Shown: positions 13,616 through 22,146, counted from the stretch's first letter. The stretch is DNA of 29,368 bases from an uncultured Bacilli bacterium (GCA_958413985.1 CATYVZ010000011.1:1-29368); one strand, 5' to 3'. Notes: a model not told the origin generated them from the letters alone. Program-made: numbers and translations.

Positions 13616-14249
13616 TCTAGCTAATTATCAATCTAAATATTGTTATTCAGATTCTGAAGTATTATTAAACAATTATAATGTTACCGATCAAGAAACATTG
13701 GATATTATCGAAAGGCGAGTTAGTGCTTTAATGTTGACCAAAATTCAAATGCGAGAAATTCCAAAGGAGCAAGTTCTTTTTAGTATTGATTATATTTGTC
13801 AGTTGCACAAAGAAATTTTTGAACATGTTTATTCTTTTGCCGGAAAGATAAGAAGGGAAAATATAACAAAAGGAAATACTCCATTTTGTCGTCCTGAGTT
13901 TATCATTGAAAGTTTGACAAATATTTTAAAGAAAATAAAAAAAGACATTCATAAGTTAAAAAATAAAGAAGATATCGTTTCCTTTTTAGCTTATTATTAT
14001 GCGGAATTAAATATCATTCATCCATTTAGAGAAGGTAATGGTCGTTTGATGCGCGAGTATTTAAGACAAATAGTCGTTTTACTTAAAGAAAATTATGATC
14101 TTAATTATGATTTGGATTTTTCTAATGTCGATGAACTTGATAAAAAAAACTTAATGAATGGATCGATTGTTAGTGCAATGACAGGTGAGTTAGAATACTT
14201 AGAAAATTTTTTTGATAGTACTCTTATTAGTAAAAGTTTCAAAAAGTGA
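13596..14249 (+). CDS. Fic/DOC-fold AMP transferase toxin
   Basis: A 217-residue Fic protein that would transfer AMP from ATP to hydroxyl side chains of a target. In VbhT and other class I Fic toxins the targets are GyrB and ParE. The complete active-site motif HPFREGNGR stands at 142-150 (His142 catalytic base, Glu146 in place of the more common Asp/Glu metal ligand, Arg150 for phosphates). The flap with FCRPEFI (97-103) positions the target. The helix FAGKIRRENITKGNTPF precedes it, as in the family. No inhibitory helix is visible inside the protein, which agrees with a separate antitoxin. Start overlaps the antitoxin by 20 bases with only a weak ribosome site, which suggests coupled, lower translation. 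The pair interrupts the gap between ftsZ and mutL and is probably an accessory insertion. Confidence 0.9.
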   Translation: MTKNDDNLANYQSKYCYSDSEVLLNNYNVTDQETLDIIERRVSALMLTKIQMREIPKEQVLFSIDYICQLHKEIFEHVYSFAGKIRRENITKGNTPFCRPEFIIESLTNILKKIKKDIHKLKNKEDIVSFLAYYYAELNIIHPFREGNGRLMREYLRQIVVLLKENYDLNYDLDFSNVDELDKKNLMNGSIVSAMTGELEYLENFFDSTLISKSFKK

Positions 14250-14392
14250 AATTTTTTAAATTCTTACGTCGTTTCTCATCATAATATTTTCAAAACAAAT
14301 GAGTTTGACTTAAAAAATGTGTGTTAAAATTAATTAAATATGTTGTTATTGTAATATTTATAATAATACAGATTTGTTTATGATTTAAAGCA

Positions 14393-14419
14393 AAAAAAGT
14401 GATTTATCGTCACTTTTTT
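14393..14419 (+). terminator. Terminator before mutL
   Basis: AAAAAAGTGA (14393-14402) pairs perfectly with TCACTTTTTT (14410-14419), and it can act on both strands. The 140 bases between it and the fic stop are AT-rich with no gene seen. Confidence 0.75.
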
Positions 14420-14427
14420 GTTATAAT
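14419..14427 (+). promoter_or_regulatory. mutL promoter (extended -10)
   Basis: TG-T-TATAAT, touching the end of the preceding terminator; no clear -35. Confidence 0.5.
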
Positions 14428-14445
14428 ATTAGTTAGGTGAAGTAT

Positions 14446-16215
14446 ATGAGTAAAATAAGAGTAATGGATGAGATTCTAGCCAATAAAATAGCTGCTGGAG
14501 AAGTTGTCGAAAGATGTGCTTCTGTCGTTAAAGAATTAGTCGAAAATAGTATCGATGCTGGTAGTAGTGAAATAAAGATCGAATTAAAAGAAGCAGGAAC
14601 TAGTTTAATCAAAGTAACTGATGATGGTACTGGTATGGATAGGGAAGATGCGGTTATCGCTTTTAGTCGTCATGCAACAAGTAAAATAATGGATGAGACC
14701 GATTTATATAACATTAATACTTTAGGATTTAGAGGAGAAGCTTTAGCTAGTATCGCTTCTGTTAGTAATGTTTTACTTAAGACTAGTACAAAAGAAATAG
14801 GTACTTTAGTTCATATTAAAGGTGGTAAACTAATCAAAGTAGAAAATGCCGATGCTAGAAAAGGAACCGTTATCGAAGTAAGCGAGTTATTTTATAACAC
14901 ACCAGCTCGTCTTAAACACATGAAAAGTTTATATACTGAACTAGCTAGTATCACTGACTATGTTAATAAAATTGCTTTATCTCATCCGGCAATTAGATTT
15001 ACTTTAATTAATAATAACAATGTTATTTTGAAAACTGATGGTTCTAATAATTTACTTAAAACGATAAGTGCAATATATGGTATGGATGTTACACGTAAAA
15101 TGTTAGAAATAAATGGCGAAGATGATGATTATATTATAAATGGTTTTATTAGTCTACCCGAAGTAAATAGATCAGGACGTAATCATATGGTAACTTTAGT
15201 TAATGGTAGAGTAGTAAGAAATCAAGAATTAAACAAAACGATAAACGATAGCTATCATTCATATAAACCGGATAATCGTTATCCGATTGTCGTTATCAAC
15301 ATCGAATTAGATCCTAGCTTAGTCGATGTTAATATTCATCCGACTAAGATGGATATTAAATTTAGTAAATTTGAAGAATTACAACAGCTAATTCAAAATA
15401 TAATTACTAAGAGGTTAAATCATCAAACTTTGATACCTCAAGTCGAGATGCCCAAAATTGAAGTTAACGATGACAATTTTAACGATAATAATTTAAACTT
15501 TACGCAAGATTTAAAAATAGATTATTCTAATAAACCTAAATATGAAGAAATTTCTTTAGATTTTAGCGTTAAGGAAGAACCTGAAGATATCAAGACCATC
15601 ATAGAAGATAAAGAGCGGTTTCCTTTGATGTATCCGATCGGTTTAGTTCATGGAACATATATTATTTGTCAAAACGATAACGGTATGTATATGATCGATC
15701 AACACGCTGCTAAAGAAAGAGTTAATTATGAAATTTTTAAAGATAAATTAGCTAATCCTTCTAAAGAAAATATAGTTATGTTGCTACCGATGACGATCGA
15801 ATTATCCAATGAGGAATATATTATTTTAAAAGAGAATTTTGATTTACTTAAAAATATGGGATTTGAGATAGCTGAGTTTGGAATTAATTCCATTATTATT
15901 AAAGCTCATCCGACTTGGTTGACAGACGGTTTTGAACAATTACAGATCAAAAAAATAGTCGAAGCAATCATCAATAAAGAAAAGAATTTTGATTTAGCTA
16001 AATTTAACGATCATTTAGCTGCTACTTTAGCTTGTAAAGCCAGTATTAAAGCTCATACCGAAATTTCACTCGATGAAATGCGAGCTTTAATTTCCGATTT
16101 AAGCAAATGCCATAATCCTTTTAATTGTCCACATGGAAGACCAACCGTTATCACTTTTACTAATTATGAGTTAGAAAAGTTATTCAAACGAAGTGGTTTT
16201 GAGAATTTAAAATAA
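14446..16215 (+). CDS. mutL: MutL mismatch repair endonuclease
   Basis: Couples MutS mismatch recognition to strand incision. 589 residues from ATG 14446, which follows AGGTGA by 5 bases (an in-frame GTG at 14437 lies inside that site). GHKL ATPase motifs: KIAAGEVVE with ELVENSIDAG, DDGTGM, ATSKI, GFRGEAL and the FYNTPAR segment. A variable linker follows (about 325-395). The C-terminal endonuclease domain keeps the metal-binding DQHA-x2-E-x4-E motif (DQHAAKERVNYE) plus LACKASIKA and CPHGRPT, so this is the nicking type. No mutS is in the window. Confidence 0.97.
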   Translation: MSKIRVMDEILANKIAAGEVVERCASVVKELVENSIDAGSSEIKIELKEAGTSLIKVTDDGTGMDREDAVIAFSRHATSKIMDETDLYNINTLGFRGEALASIASVSNVLLKTSTKEIGTLVHIKGGKLIKVENADARKGTVIEVSELFYNTPARLKHMKSLYTELASITDYVNKIALSHPAIRFTLINNNNVILKTDGSNNLLKTISAIYGMDVTRKMLEINGEDDDYIINGFISLPEVNRSGRNHMVTLVNGRVVRNQELNKTINDSYHSYKPDNRYPIVVINIELDPSLVDVNIHPTKMDIKFSKFEELQQLIQNIITKRLNHQTLIPQVEMPKIEVNDDNFNDNNLNFTQDLKIDYSNKPKYEEISLDFSVKEEPEDIKTIIEDKERFPLMYPIGLVHGTYIICQNDNGMYMIDQHAAKERVNYEIFKDKLANPSKENIVMLLPMTIELSNEEYIILKENFDLLKNMGFEIAEFGINSIIIKAHPTWLTDGFEQLQIKKIVEAIINKEKNFDLAKFNDHLAATLACKASIKAHTEISLDEMRALISDLSKCHNPFNCPHGRPTVITFTNYELEKLFKRSGFENLK

Positions 16216-16252
16216 AAAATTAGATAGTTTAAGTACTCTTTTGATTGAAATA

Positions 16253-16261
16253 TGATATAAT
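16253..16261 (+). promoter_or_regulatory. proS promoter (extended -10)
   Basis: TG-A-TATAAT; the -35 region is poor. Confidence 0.5.
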
Positions 16262-16282
16262 TAGACTGTTGAGGTGAATTGT

Positions 16283-17968
16283 ATGCGATTAAGTGAAAAC
16301 TTTTTCTATACTTTTAGAGAAGATGTTAAAGACGAAGAAACTGTAAGCGGAAATTTATTAGTAAAAAGTGGCATGGTCAAAAAAATAGGAAATGGTATTT
16401 ATATGTATATGCCACTAGGACTAAAAGTTTTAAAAAATATCGAAAATATCATCCGTGAGGAGATGAACAAGATAGGAGCTAACGAACTGTTGATGCCGAA
16501 TTTATTGCCAGAGGAAATATATATCAACAGTGGTAGAAGGGAAAACTTTGGTAATTCAATGTTTGGATTAAAAGATCGTTATAACCGTTCTTTAGTGTTA
16601 GGTCCTACTCATGAGGAATTTTTTGTCGAAGCTGCTAAAATGAAGATCAGATCTTACAAAGATTTACCTTTTAATCTTTATCAGATTGGTAGCAAATATC
16701 GCGATGAGCCACGTCCAAGGTTTGGATTGATCCGCGTAAGAGAATTTTTCATGAAAGATGCTTATAGTTTTGATACTGATTTAGAAGGTTTAGATCAATC
16801 TTACCAAAAAATGATGGAAGCTTATAAAAAAATATTTGATCGAATGGGAATCGATTACCGCATCGTTAGAGCCGATACCGGTGTGATGGGGGGACTATTA
16901 AGTGAAGAATTTCAAGCTGTTACTGATATCGGTGAAGATATATTAGTTTTATGTGATTGTGGTTATGCTTCTAATATCGAAGTAAGTGAATGTGTTATCA
17001 ACAAAGAAAAAGCTGAAAAACCTAAAGAAAAAGAATTAGTCTATACACCAAATGCTAAAACTATCGAAGAAATTTCTAACTTTTTAAAAGAAGATAAGAC
17101 CAAGTTTGTTAAAACATTGATCTATAAAATAGACGATGTTTTATATGCTTGTTTAGTTAGTGGTGATCGTGAAATTAACGAAACTAAGTTACGCAAATTA
17201 GTAAACGGCACTAAAATAGAACTAGCTAGTTTTGAAGAAGTTGAACAACTTACCCAAGCTAAAGTTGGCTTTGCTGGTCCAATCGGTTTAAAAGCAAAAA
17301 TAGTTATCGATAACGATATTTTATATAAATACAATTATATTGTCGGAGCTAACAAAACAGATTATCATTATAAAAATGTCAACACTTCTGATTTTGAATA
17401 CGATTATGTTGGCGATATTAAAAATGTTAAAGAATTTGATACTTGTCCAAAGTGTAGTAAAAAATTATACTTTAAAAACGGCATCGAAATAGGTAATATC
17501 TTTAAATTAGGAACAAAATATTCTAAAGCCTTAGGGTTAAGTTATTTAGATGAAAGTAATAATTTAAAACCTGTTGTCATGGGAAGTTATGGCATTGGTT
17601 TGGGGCGTATTATGGCGAGTATCGTCGAGCAAAGAAACGATGAACACGGTATCATTTGGCCACTTAGTATCGCACCTTTTAAAGTAGCTATTGTGTTAGT
17701 CGATAAGGATGACGATTTACAAAAAGCGATTGCTAATGCTTTATATAATGATTTAAATCGAAATAATATAACGACTATTTTAGATGATCGTAATGCAAGA
17801 GTAGGGGTTAAGTTTAACGATATGGATTTGATCGGTATTCCTTATCGAATTACTGTTGGTAAAAAAGCTAAAGACAGTTTAGTCGAACTAAAAATTAGAG
17901 AGACTGGTCAAGTCTTTGATGTACATGTCAATGATATTGCTGTTAAAATAAATGAATTAATAAAATAG
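16283..17968 (+). CDS. proS: Prolyl-tRNA synthetase, bacterial type
   Basis: Class II synthetase that charges tRNA-Pro. 561 residues from ATG 16283, 5 bases after AGGTGA. Motif 2 region: GPTHEEFF then YRDEPRPRFGLIRVREFFMKDAYSF in two parts; motif 3: MGSYGIGLGRIM. Between them lies the YbaK-like INS editing domain (about 225-385, with CGYASNIE, KTLIYKID, GFAGPIGL and the GANK element), which removes mischarged Ala. The C-terminal anticodon-binding domain includes VAIVLVDKDD and DRNARVGVKFNDMDLIGIPY. This domain order is that of the long bacterial ProRS. Confidence 0.97.
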   Translation: MRLSENFFYTFREDVKDEETVSGNLLVKSGMVKKIGNGIYMYMPLGLKVLKNIENIIREEMNKIGANELLMPNLLPEEIYINSGRRENFGNSMFGLKDRYNRSLVLGPTHEEFFVEAAKMKIRSYKDLPFNLYQIGSKYRDEPRPRFGLIRVREFFMKDAYSFDTDLEGLDQSYQKMMEAYKKIFDRMGIDYRIVRADTGVMGGLLSEEFQAVTDIGEDILVLCDCGYASNIEVSECVINKEKAEKPKEKELVYTPNAKTIEEISNFLKEDKTKFVKTLIYKIDDVLYACLVSGDREINETKLRKLVNGTKIELASFEEVEQLTQAKVGFAGPIGLKAKIVIDNDILYKYNYIVGANKTDYHYKNVNTSDFEYDYVGDIKNVKEFDTCPKCSKKLYFKNGIEIGNIFKLGTKYSKALGLSYLDESNNLKPVVMGSYGIGLGRIMASIVEQRNDEHGIIWPLSIAPFKVAIVLVDKDDDLQKAIANALYNDLNRNNITTILDDRNARVGVKFNDMDLIGIPYRITVGKKAKDSLVELKIRETGQVFDVHVNDIAVKINELIK

Positions 17969-18019
17969 AATTCGACAAATTTTGACCGAACAATAGGGTA
18001 TGATAGTAATGGTGAGAAT

Positions 18020-18460
18020 ATGAAAAAATATCTATTAACTGTTATTGTATCTTTATTGGTCGGTTTTTTGTTGTCTTTTTATATGTTAAAAGAATATGAA
18101 AATACTGATGTTTTCCCTGTTTTTAAAAAACAAGAAACAGCCTATTTAATTCAACAAGGAGTTTATTCAAGTATGGAAAGTATGCAAGAAAACACTTCTA
18201 ATTTAACCGATTATATTTATAGTGTTATCGATAATATGTATTATGTTTATGTTGGCATCAGTTTAGATAGCGAAAATGTCGATAAAATTCAAAGATACTA
18301 TAAAGATGAAGGAATAAGTACCATCATCAAAACGACAACATTAACAGATAGCACTTTTATTGATTCTCTAAAACAATATGATATGGTTTTAAAAGAGACC
18401 AATGACGAAGATACAATTAAGGAAATATGTAAACAAGTCTTAAGTAAATATAAAGAATGA
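18020..18460 (+). CDS. Membrane-anchored SPOR-like protein upstream of radC
   Basis: A 146-residue protein with a Lys-rich start, one TM helix (about 4-23) and an extracytoplasmic domain. Residues 41-121 have the beta-alpha-beta repeats of a SPOR-like fold: AYLIQQGVYSSMESM, a helix, YYVYVGISLDSENVDKI, a helix, and a TIIKTTTL strand. SPOR domains bind denuded glycan at septa. In Bacillus the SPOR protein SpoIIB is encoded close to radC, so an ortholog or analogue is plausible, but this is inference from position and pattern. GGTGAG stands before the ATG. radC follows after 10 bases with no promoter between, so the two are co-transcribed. The upstream promoter is not clear. Confidence 0.7.
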   Translation: MKKYLLTVIVSLLVGFLLSFYMLKEYENTDVFPVFKKQETAYLIQQGVYSSMESMQENTSNLTDYIYSVIDNMYYVYVGISLDSENVDKIQRYYKDEGISTIIKTTTLTDSTFIDSLKQYDMVLKETNDEDTIKEICKQVLSKYKE

Positions 18461-18470
18461 AGGAGGTTTT

Positions 18471-19154
18471 ATGAGTGTTTTAATTAAAGATATTCCATTA
18501 AGCGAAAGACCTCGCGAAAGATTGCTCGCTAAAGGAGTTGAGTATTTAAGCAATGAGGAACTGTTAGCGATATTGCTTAAAACAGGAACTAAAGATTATT
18601 CAGTTAAGGTGTTAGCTAGTAACATTTTAAAACAGTTAGATGATATTAATAATCTAAAAACCATCAGTTTAGAAAGTTTAATTAAAATTAAAGGGATCGG
18701 TCAAGCTAAAGCTTGTGAAATTCTAGCGGCCATCGAATTAGGAAAGAGATTAAACGAAAAAATAACTTGCATTAATCAGATTAAAGTTTATTCCTCAGAT
18801 AGTATTTATGAATACTATAAAGATAAATTAAACGATCAAAAACAAGAGCACTTTTATTGTGTTTATTTAGATACCAAGAATCATATTATCAAGGATAAAC
18901 TGTTATTTATCGGCACCATTAATGAAAGTTTAATTCATCCACGCGAAATATTTAAAGAGGCCTATTTATCAAGTGCCTCTAGTATTATCTGTGTTCACAA
19001 CCATCCAAGCGGTAATGTTAATCCCTCAAATAACGATATTATTATGACTAAGCAATTAAAAGAAGCCGGTCAGTTGTTAGGGATAAGAGTTTTAGATCAT
19101 ATCATTATTGGTAAAGATCTTTACTTTAGTTTTAATGATAATGGAATTGATTAA
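18471..19154 (+). CDS. radC: RadC-family JAMM/MPN+ protein
   Basis: 227 residues, the normal length. The N-terminal part has SERPRERLLAKG and a helix-hairpin-helix (IKIKGIGQAKACEILAA) suited to DNA contact. The C-terminal domain has the full JAMM zinc motif, HNHPSGNVNPSNND (H-x-H-x10-D), preceded by the conserved Glu in the strand before it. The old link to recombinational repair is not well supported and the true substrate is unknown. AGGAGG lies 7 bases before the ATG. It is the second gene of a pair with the SPOR-like gene. Confidence 0.95.
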   Translation: MSVLIKDIPLSERPRERLLAKGVEYLSNEELLAILLKTGTKDYSVKVLASNILKQLDDINNLKTISLESLIKIKGIGQAKACEILAAIELGKRLNEKITCINQIKVYSSDSIYEYYKDKLNDQKQEHFYCVYLDTKNHIIKDKLLFIGTINESLIHPREIFKEAYLSSASSIICVHNHPSGNVNPSNNDIIMTKQLKEAGQLLGIRVLDHIIIGKDLYFSFNDNGID

Positions 19155-19162
19155 AATAGTTA

Positions 19163-19200
19163 AAAATAAGTACTGATTAAAATTCAGTACTTTTATTATT
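19163..19200 (+). terminator. Terminator of radC
   Basis: AAGTACTGA (19168-19176) pairs with TCAGTACTT (19184-19192), followed by a T-rich tail. Confidence 0.8.
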
Positions 19201-19210
19201 GTTTTAGATG

Positions 19211-19219
19211 TGTTATCAT
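19211..19219 (+). promoter_or_regulatory. Extended -10 of the NERD-like/DUF2779 operon
   Basis: TG-T-TATCAT, 18 bases before the first start codon. No convincing -35. Confidence 0.4.
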
Positions 19220-19236
19220 TAATATAGGTGGTTAAT

Positions 19237-19869
19237 ATGAGTAGGTTAAAAAAATTTTTAGTATATAGTCTAGCAATTTTATATGTAATAATCTTTCCCA
19301 TTATTGTTTTAAAAATTTTAAACCATTTCATGTTAAATTCACTTCTTAATATAGCTTTAGGAATGCTTTTTATTGTTTTAGTAGTATTTAATACTCTTGC
19401 AGTATTTAAATTGTTAGTTAATTATGATCGATATGGTAAATTAGCTAACCCCTTTCGTCAAGTAAAAATATATTCTGATAATGAATTAATTGTCGCTGAG
19501 ATGAACAATTTAAAAACTTATCAAAGATCATTAATCATTGACGATAATTTAATTATCATTAATGAAGCTGGTATTTTTGAATTTGCGACTTTAAATAAAA
19601 TTGGAACTTTAAAAGGGGATATCAACGATGAAGAGTGGACGATCAACGATAAAAAAATCAAAAATCCTTTCCTAATCAAAGACAATATTTATCATTATTT
19701 TATTATTAGAGGTAACCTTATCTTTAAAGTCACAGGTGTTTGGTTAACCACTAGAAGCTTAATTTATAATATGATGGACAAACATTTAAACAAAAGAGTT
19801 TACGATGCTTTAAAAATCGATGAAATATATAATGATTTGAAGGTGAAGTATGGCAATAACAAAAACTAA
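19237..19869 (+). CDS. Two-TM protein with a degenerate NERD-like domain
   Basis: 210 residues. Two TM helices (about 7-27 and 36-60) are followed by a cytoplasmic domain. Residues 97-150 follow the NERD (nuclease-related) pattern: DDNLIIINEAGIFEFATLNK, then IGTLKGDINDEEWTIN and the KIKNPFLIK end. In active NERD proteins the strand reads E-x-K; here it is Glu115-Phe-Ala117, so a catalytic Lys is missing and the domain is likely a binding or remnant form. ATG 19237 follows AGGTGG; an in-frame GTG at 19228 lies inside that site. Its 3' end overlaps the next gene by 20 bases, so the two are translated together. The role is unknown; membrane placement of the downstream nuclease is a guess. Confidence 0.6.
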   Translation: MSRLKKFLVYSLAILYVIIFPIIVLKILNHFMLNSLLNIALGMLFIVLVVFNTLAVFKLLVNYDRYGKLANPFRQVKIYSDNELIVAEMNNLKTYQRSLIIDDNLIIINEAGIFEFATLNKIGTLKGDINDEEWTINDKKIKNPFLIKDNIYHYFIIRGNLIFKVTGVWLTTRSLIYNMMDKHLNKRVYDALKIDEIYNDLKVKYGNNKN

Positions 19870-21664
19870 ATTTATCAATTATAGTCGTTGCCCACGTTAT
19901 GTGGCTTTAGATGATTTAAAGGAAGAAATATTAACTAAATCAGTTACTTTAGAAGAATATCGCAAGGAAGAAGAAGAAGAAAAAATAAAAGAACTTTTAG
20001 GCATTATGCTTGAAGAAAATAGTAACGTTGTCGACGAACAATTAGAGGTTATGTTACCTTATTATAATGAGATTGAAATATTAGCAGGTAAGTTAGCTCC
20101 TAAATATTTTAAAGGAACATTTAAGTATGCTTATAATACTCAAGATCAAGAAAGTTTTGACTGTAAAATAAACGGAATTAGATATATCTGTTATACAGAT
20201 ATTTATAATGAGGTCGCTGATCATTTTAATATTATCGAAGTAAAAGCTACTACCAGTAAGAAATTTCTAAATATTAGCTATGGTGAGGATGGTTATGATT
20301 CCATTTTTCAAAAAAAAGATGGCATTTATTATCCATTAGAAGATTTCGGTATCGCTTTAAAACCAAAGTATTATAACAGCCGGCAAAAGTTATTTGACAA
20401 ATTAGATCCAGCCGGTCATTATGTCTTTGATTTAGCGGTCCAAAGATATATCATCGAAAACGATCTAAAACAGACTGATCGTTCAGCCAAAATCGGTGAT
20501 ATCAAGTATTATTTAGCTGTCTTGAATGCCGATTATGTTTTTACTGGCAAATATGAAAAAGGTATTCCTTTATACGAGACAAATGATGAAAACGACATCA
20601 TCACTTATTTTGATTTAACTAGCATTACCAAAGACTATATGGATCTTATCGATATTGAACGAAAAAAAGTTGAAAGATATATTCGTCAATTAGATAATTC
20701 TAGATGTCCGATCGGCTTGTTTTGTGAAAAAAAGAAGACAACTAAATGCGAATATTTGAAGATGTGTTGGGATATACTTCCAGAAAAAAATTCGATTTTG
20801 ACTTATTTAGATAATCATCATGGTTTTAAAGATGGTGACATAAAGTATAATGTCTATGATTTGATAAACGATGGAATGACTAACATGTTAGATGTACCTG
20901 ATAATTATTTAAACCGAAAGAAAAATTTAATTCAAAAACAGGTAGTAAAAACGCATACACCTTATTTTGATAAACGGAAAATAACTGATGGCATCAAACA
21001 GATAATCTATCCGATTTATCATTTAGATTTTGAAACATTCCCCTGTCCATTACCTCGTTTTAAAGGAGAAAAGCCTTATACACAGTCAGTTTTCCAGTTT
21101 TCTTTACATATCGAAAAAGAAAGAGGAGTATGCGATAAATTTAAAGATCACTATGGCTATTTAGCTAAAGATCAAGCCGATCATCGTGAAGAATTAATCA
21201 AAGAACTACTAGCACATATTGGCAATGAAGGAACAGTCTTGGTCTATAATGAGTCTTTTGAAAAAACTAGATTGAAAGAATTAGCTGATATTTTTCCGCA
21301 ATATAAACAAGATTTATTAAAAGTAAGAGATCGAATATTTGATCTTATGAATATTGTTAAGACCAAAAGTAAATTATATGAAGAACTAGGCTACTCTAAA
21401 GAAGAAGCATCTTTGTTTAATTATTATCACGAAGATATGCAAGGATCGTTTTCGATAAAAAAAATACTCCCATTATTTAGCAATTTATCATATAAAAATA
21501 TGGAGATAGCCAATGGTGTGCAGGCGCTTGTTACTTATGCTAAATTTAAACAGATGGATAAAGTAGAATATGAATACAAATATCAAAAGTTAGTTGAGTA
21601 TTGCCAACAAGATACATGGGCAATGTTTGAGATACTTAGAGGGATTAACGATAGTGTAAAATAA
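19850..21664 (+). CDS. Cas4-like nuclease fused to a DUF2779 DEDDy exonuclease-like domain
   Basis: 604 residues. The N-terminal half resembles Cas4/AddB-type PD-(D/E)xK nucleases: NYSRCPRYVALD (Cys14), IIEVKATT with Glu130-x-Lys132, and a C-terminal Cys trio, CPIGLFC (286-292), Cys300 and Cys306, that with Cys14 can bind a 4Fe-4S cluster. The C-terminal half (about 388-600, DUF2779) is RNase H-fold: DFETF (393-397) as ExoI, a NESFEKTRL region (467-475) as ExoII and YCQQD (584-588) as the YxxxD ExoIII of DEDDy enzymes. Both active sites look intact, so it could act on DNA ends in two ways. AGGTGA stands 5 bases before ATG. No cas genes or repeats are nearby, so a CRISPR role is not supported. 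The substrate is unknown; repair or defence are both possible. Confidence 0.85.
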   Translation: MAITKTKFINYSRCPRYVALDDLKEEILTKSVTLEEYRKEEEEEKIKELLGIMLEENSNVVDEQLEVMLPYYNEIEILAGKLAPKYFKGTFKYAYNTQDQESFDCKINGIRYICYTDIYNEVADHFNIIEVKATTSKKFLNISYGEDGYDSIFQKKDGIYYPLEDFGIALKPKYYNSRQKLFDKLDPAGHYVFDLAVQRYIIENDLKQTDRSAKIGDIKYYLAVLNADYVFTGKYEKGIPLYETNDENDIITYFDLTSITKDYMDLIDIERKKVERYIRQLDNSRCPIGLFCEKKKTTKCEYLKMCWDILPEKNSILTYLDNHHGFKDGDIKYNVYDLINDGMTNMLDVPDNYLNRKKNLIQKQVVKTHTPYFDKRKITDGIKQIIYPIYHLDFETFPCPLPRFKGEKPYTQSVFQFSLHIEKERGVCDKFKDHYGYLAKDQADHREELIKELLAHIGNEGTVLVYNESFEKTRLKELADIFPQYKQDLLKVRDRIFDLMNIVKTKSKLYEELGYSKEEASLFNYYHEDMQGSFSIKKILPLFSNLSYKNMEIANGVQALVTYAKFKQMDKVEYEYKYQKLVEYCQQDTWAMFEILRGINDSVK

Positions 21665-21685
21665 TGTCAAATTATCAGATATTTA

Positions 21686-21714
21686 TTGTCAATTTTATTT
21701 TTTTGAACTATTAT
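21686..21714 (+). promoter_or_regulatory. rpoZ promoter
   Basis: TTGTCA (21686-21691), 17-base spacer, TATTAT (21709-21714). Confidence 0.7.
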
Positions 21715-21735
21715 TAATATAGGAAGGTGATTAAA

Positions 21736-21936
21736 ATGATTTATCCATCTATCGACAAGCTACTTAATCAAGTTGGATCAAAGTATTTATTAGTAAACAT
21801 TGTGGCTAAAAGAGCTCACGAAATCGAAGAAACTAAACATTATCAATTAAAAGAATATGAATATGTTTCTAAAAAACCGATTGGGCGAGCATTAGAAGAA
21901 ATATCTAAAAATAAAATTGCTTTAAAACAGGATTGA
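21736..21936 (+). CDS. rpoZ: RNA polymerase omega subunit
   Basis: Small subunit that helps fold and hold beta-prime. 66 residues from ATG 21736, with AGGTGA upstream (an in-frame GTG at 21727 lies within that site). Conserved features: YPSIDKLLNQVGSKYLLVN, then AKRAHEI with the conserved Arg-Ala pair, and the C-terminal KPIGRALEEI helix. In many Bacillota it sits between gmk and priA; here it is alone, followed by a probable small RNA gene. Confidence 0.93.
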   Translation: MIYPSIDKLLNQVGSKYLLVNIVAKRAHEIEETKHYQLKEYEYVSKKPIGRALEEISKNKIALKQD

Positions 21937-21967
21937 CAAAAGTTGACATATTTGAAACAGAAATGTT

Positions 21968-21996
21968 TTGACTAGTGACTATTTGTATATTATAAT
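21968..21996 (+). promoter_or_regulatory. Strong promoter of the small RNA
   Basis: TTGACT (21968-21973), 17-base spacer, TATAAT (21991-21996). No coding start follows on this strand for over 400 bases. Confidence 0.8.
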
Positions 21997-22002
21997 TAAT
22001 TT

Positions 22003-22146
22003 AAACAAAAAGAACTATTCCCCCCTGAGGAATAGTTCGCATAAAAGAATAAAAAGGGGTTGGCTAGTGTGATACTAGCACCAATTCATTTCGAATTGGT
22101 ACTATATATACTAATTGAAAAGATTGATTTTGTCAACCTTTTTTTG
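22003..22146 (+). ncRNA. Candidate structured small RNA, about 145 nt, no family recognised
   Basis: It begins about 7 bases after a near-consensus promoter and ends at a T run (22139-22145). Predicted elements: hairpin 1 with a perfect 10-bp stem, GAACTATTCC (22012-22021) and GGAATAGTTC (22029-22038), and a C-rich loop CCCCTGA; hairpin 2, GCTAGT/ACTAGC (22063-22068, 22074-22079); hairpin 3, ACCAATTC/GAATTGGT (22080-22087, 22093-22100). A closing stem of AAAAAGGGGTTG (22051-22062) with CAACCTTTTTTT (22134-22145) encloses hairpins 2 and 3 and forms the terminator. The loop CCCC could instead pair with GGGG at 22056-22059. No open frame is present. It does not match 6S, tmRNA, SRP or RNase P RNA as far as I can judge. 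The same stem read backwards can end sspI. Confidence 0.65.

Noticed and set aside
14250..14392. A possible promoter (TTGACT 14305-14310, TAAAAT 14325-14330) and transcript before the terminator at 14393
   Set aside because: The spacer is only 14 bases, and there is neither a clear RNA structure nor an open frame; it is probably AT-rich leftover DNA.
19850..21664. Reading the Cas4-like gene as part of a CRISPR-Cas locus
   Set aside because: No repeat array and no cas1, cas2 or effector gene is in the window, and the DUF2779 fusion is a stand-alone architecture.
22003..22146. Calling the structured RNA 6S RNA, tmRNA or a riboswitch
   Set aside because: The shape (three separate hairpins and a branched closing stem) does not fit 6S or tmRNA, and no plus-strand gene follows closely enough for a riboswitch.
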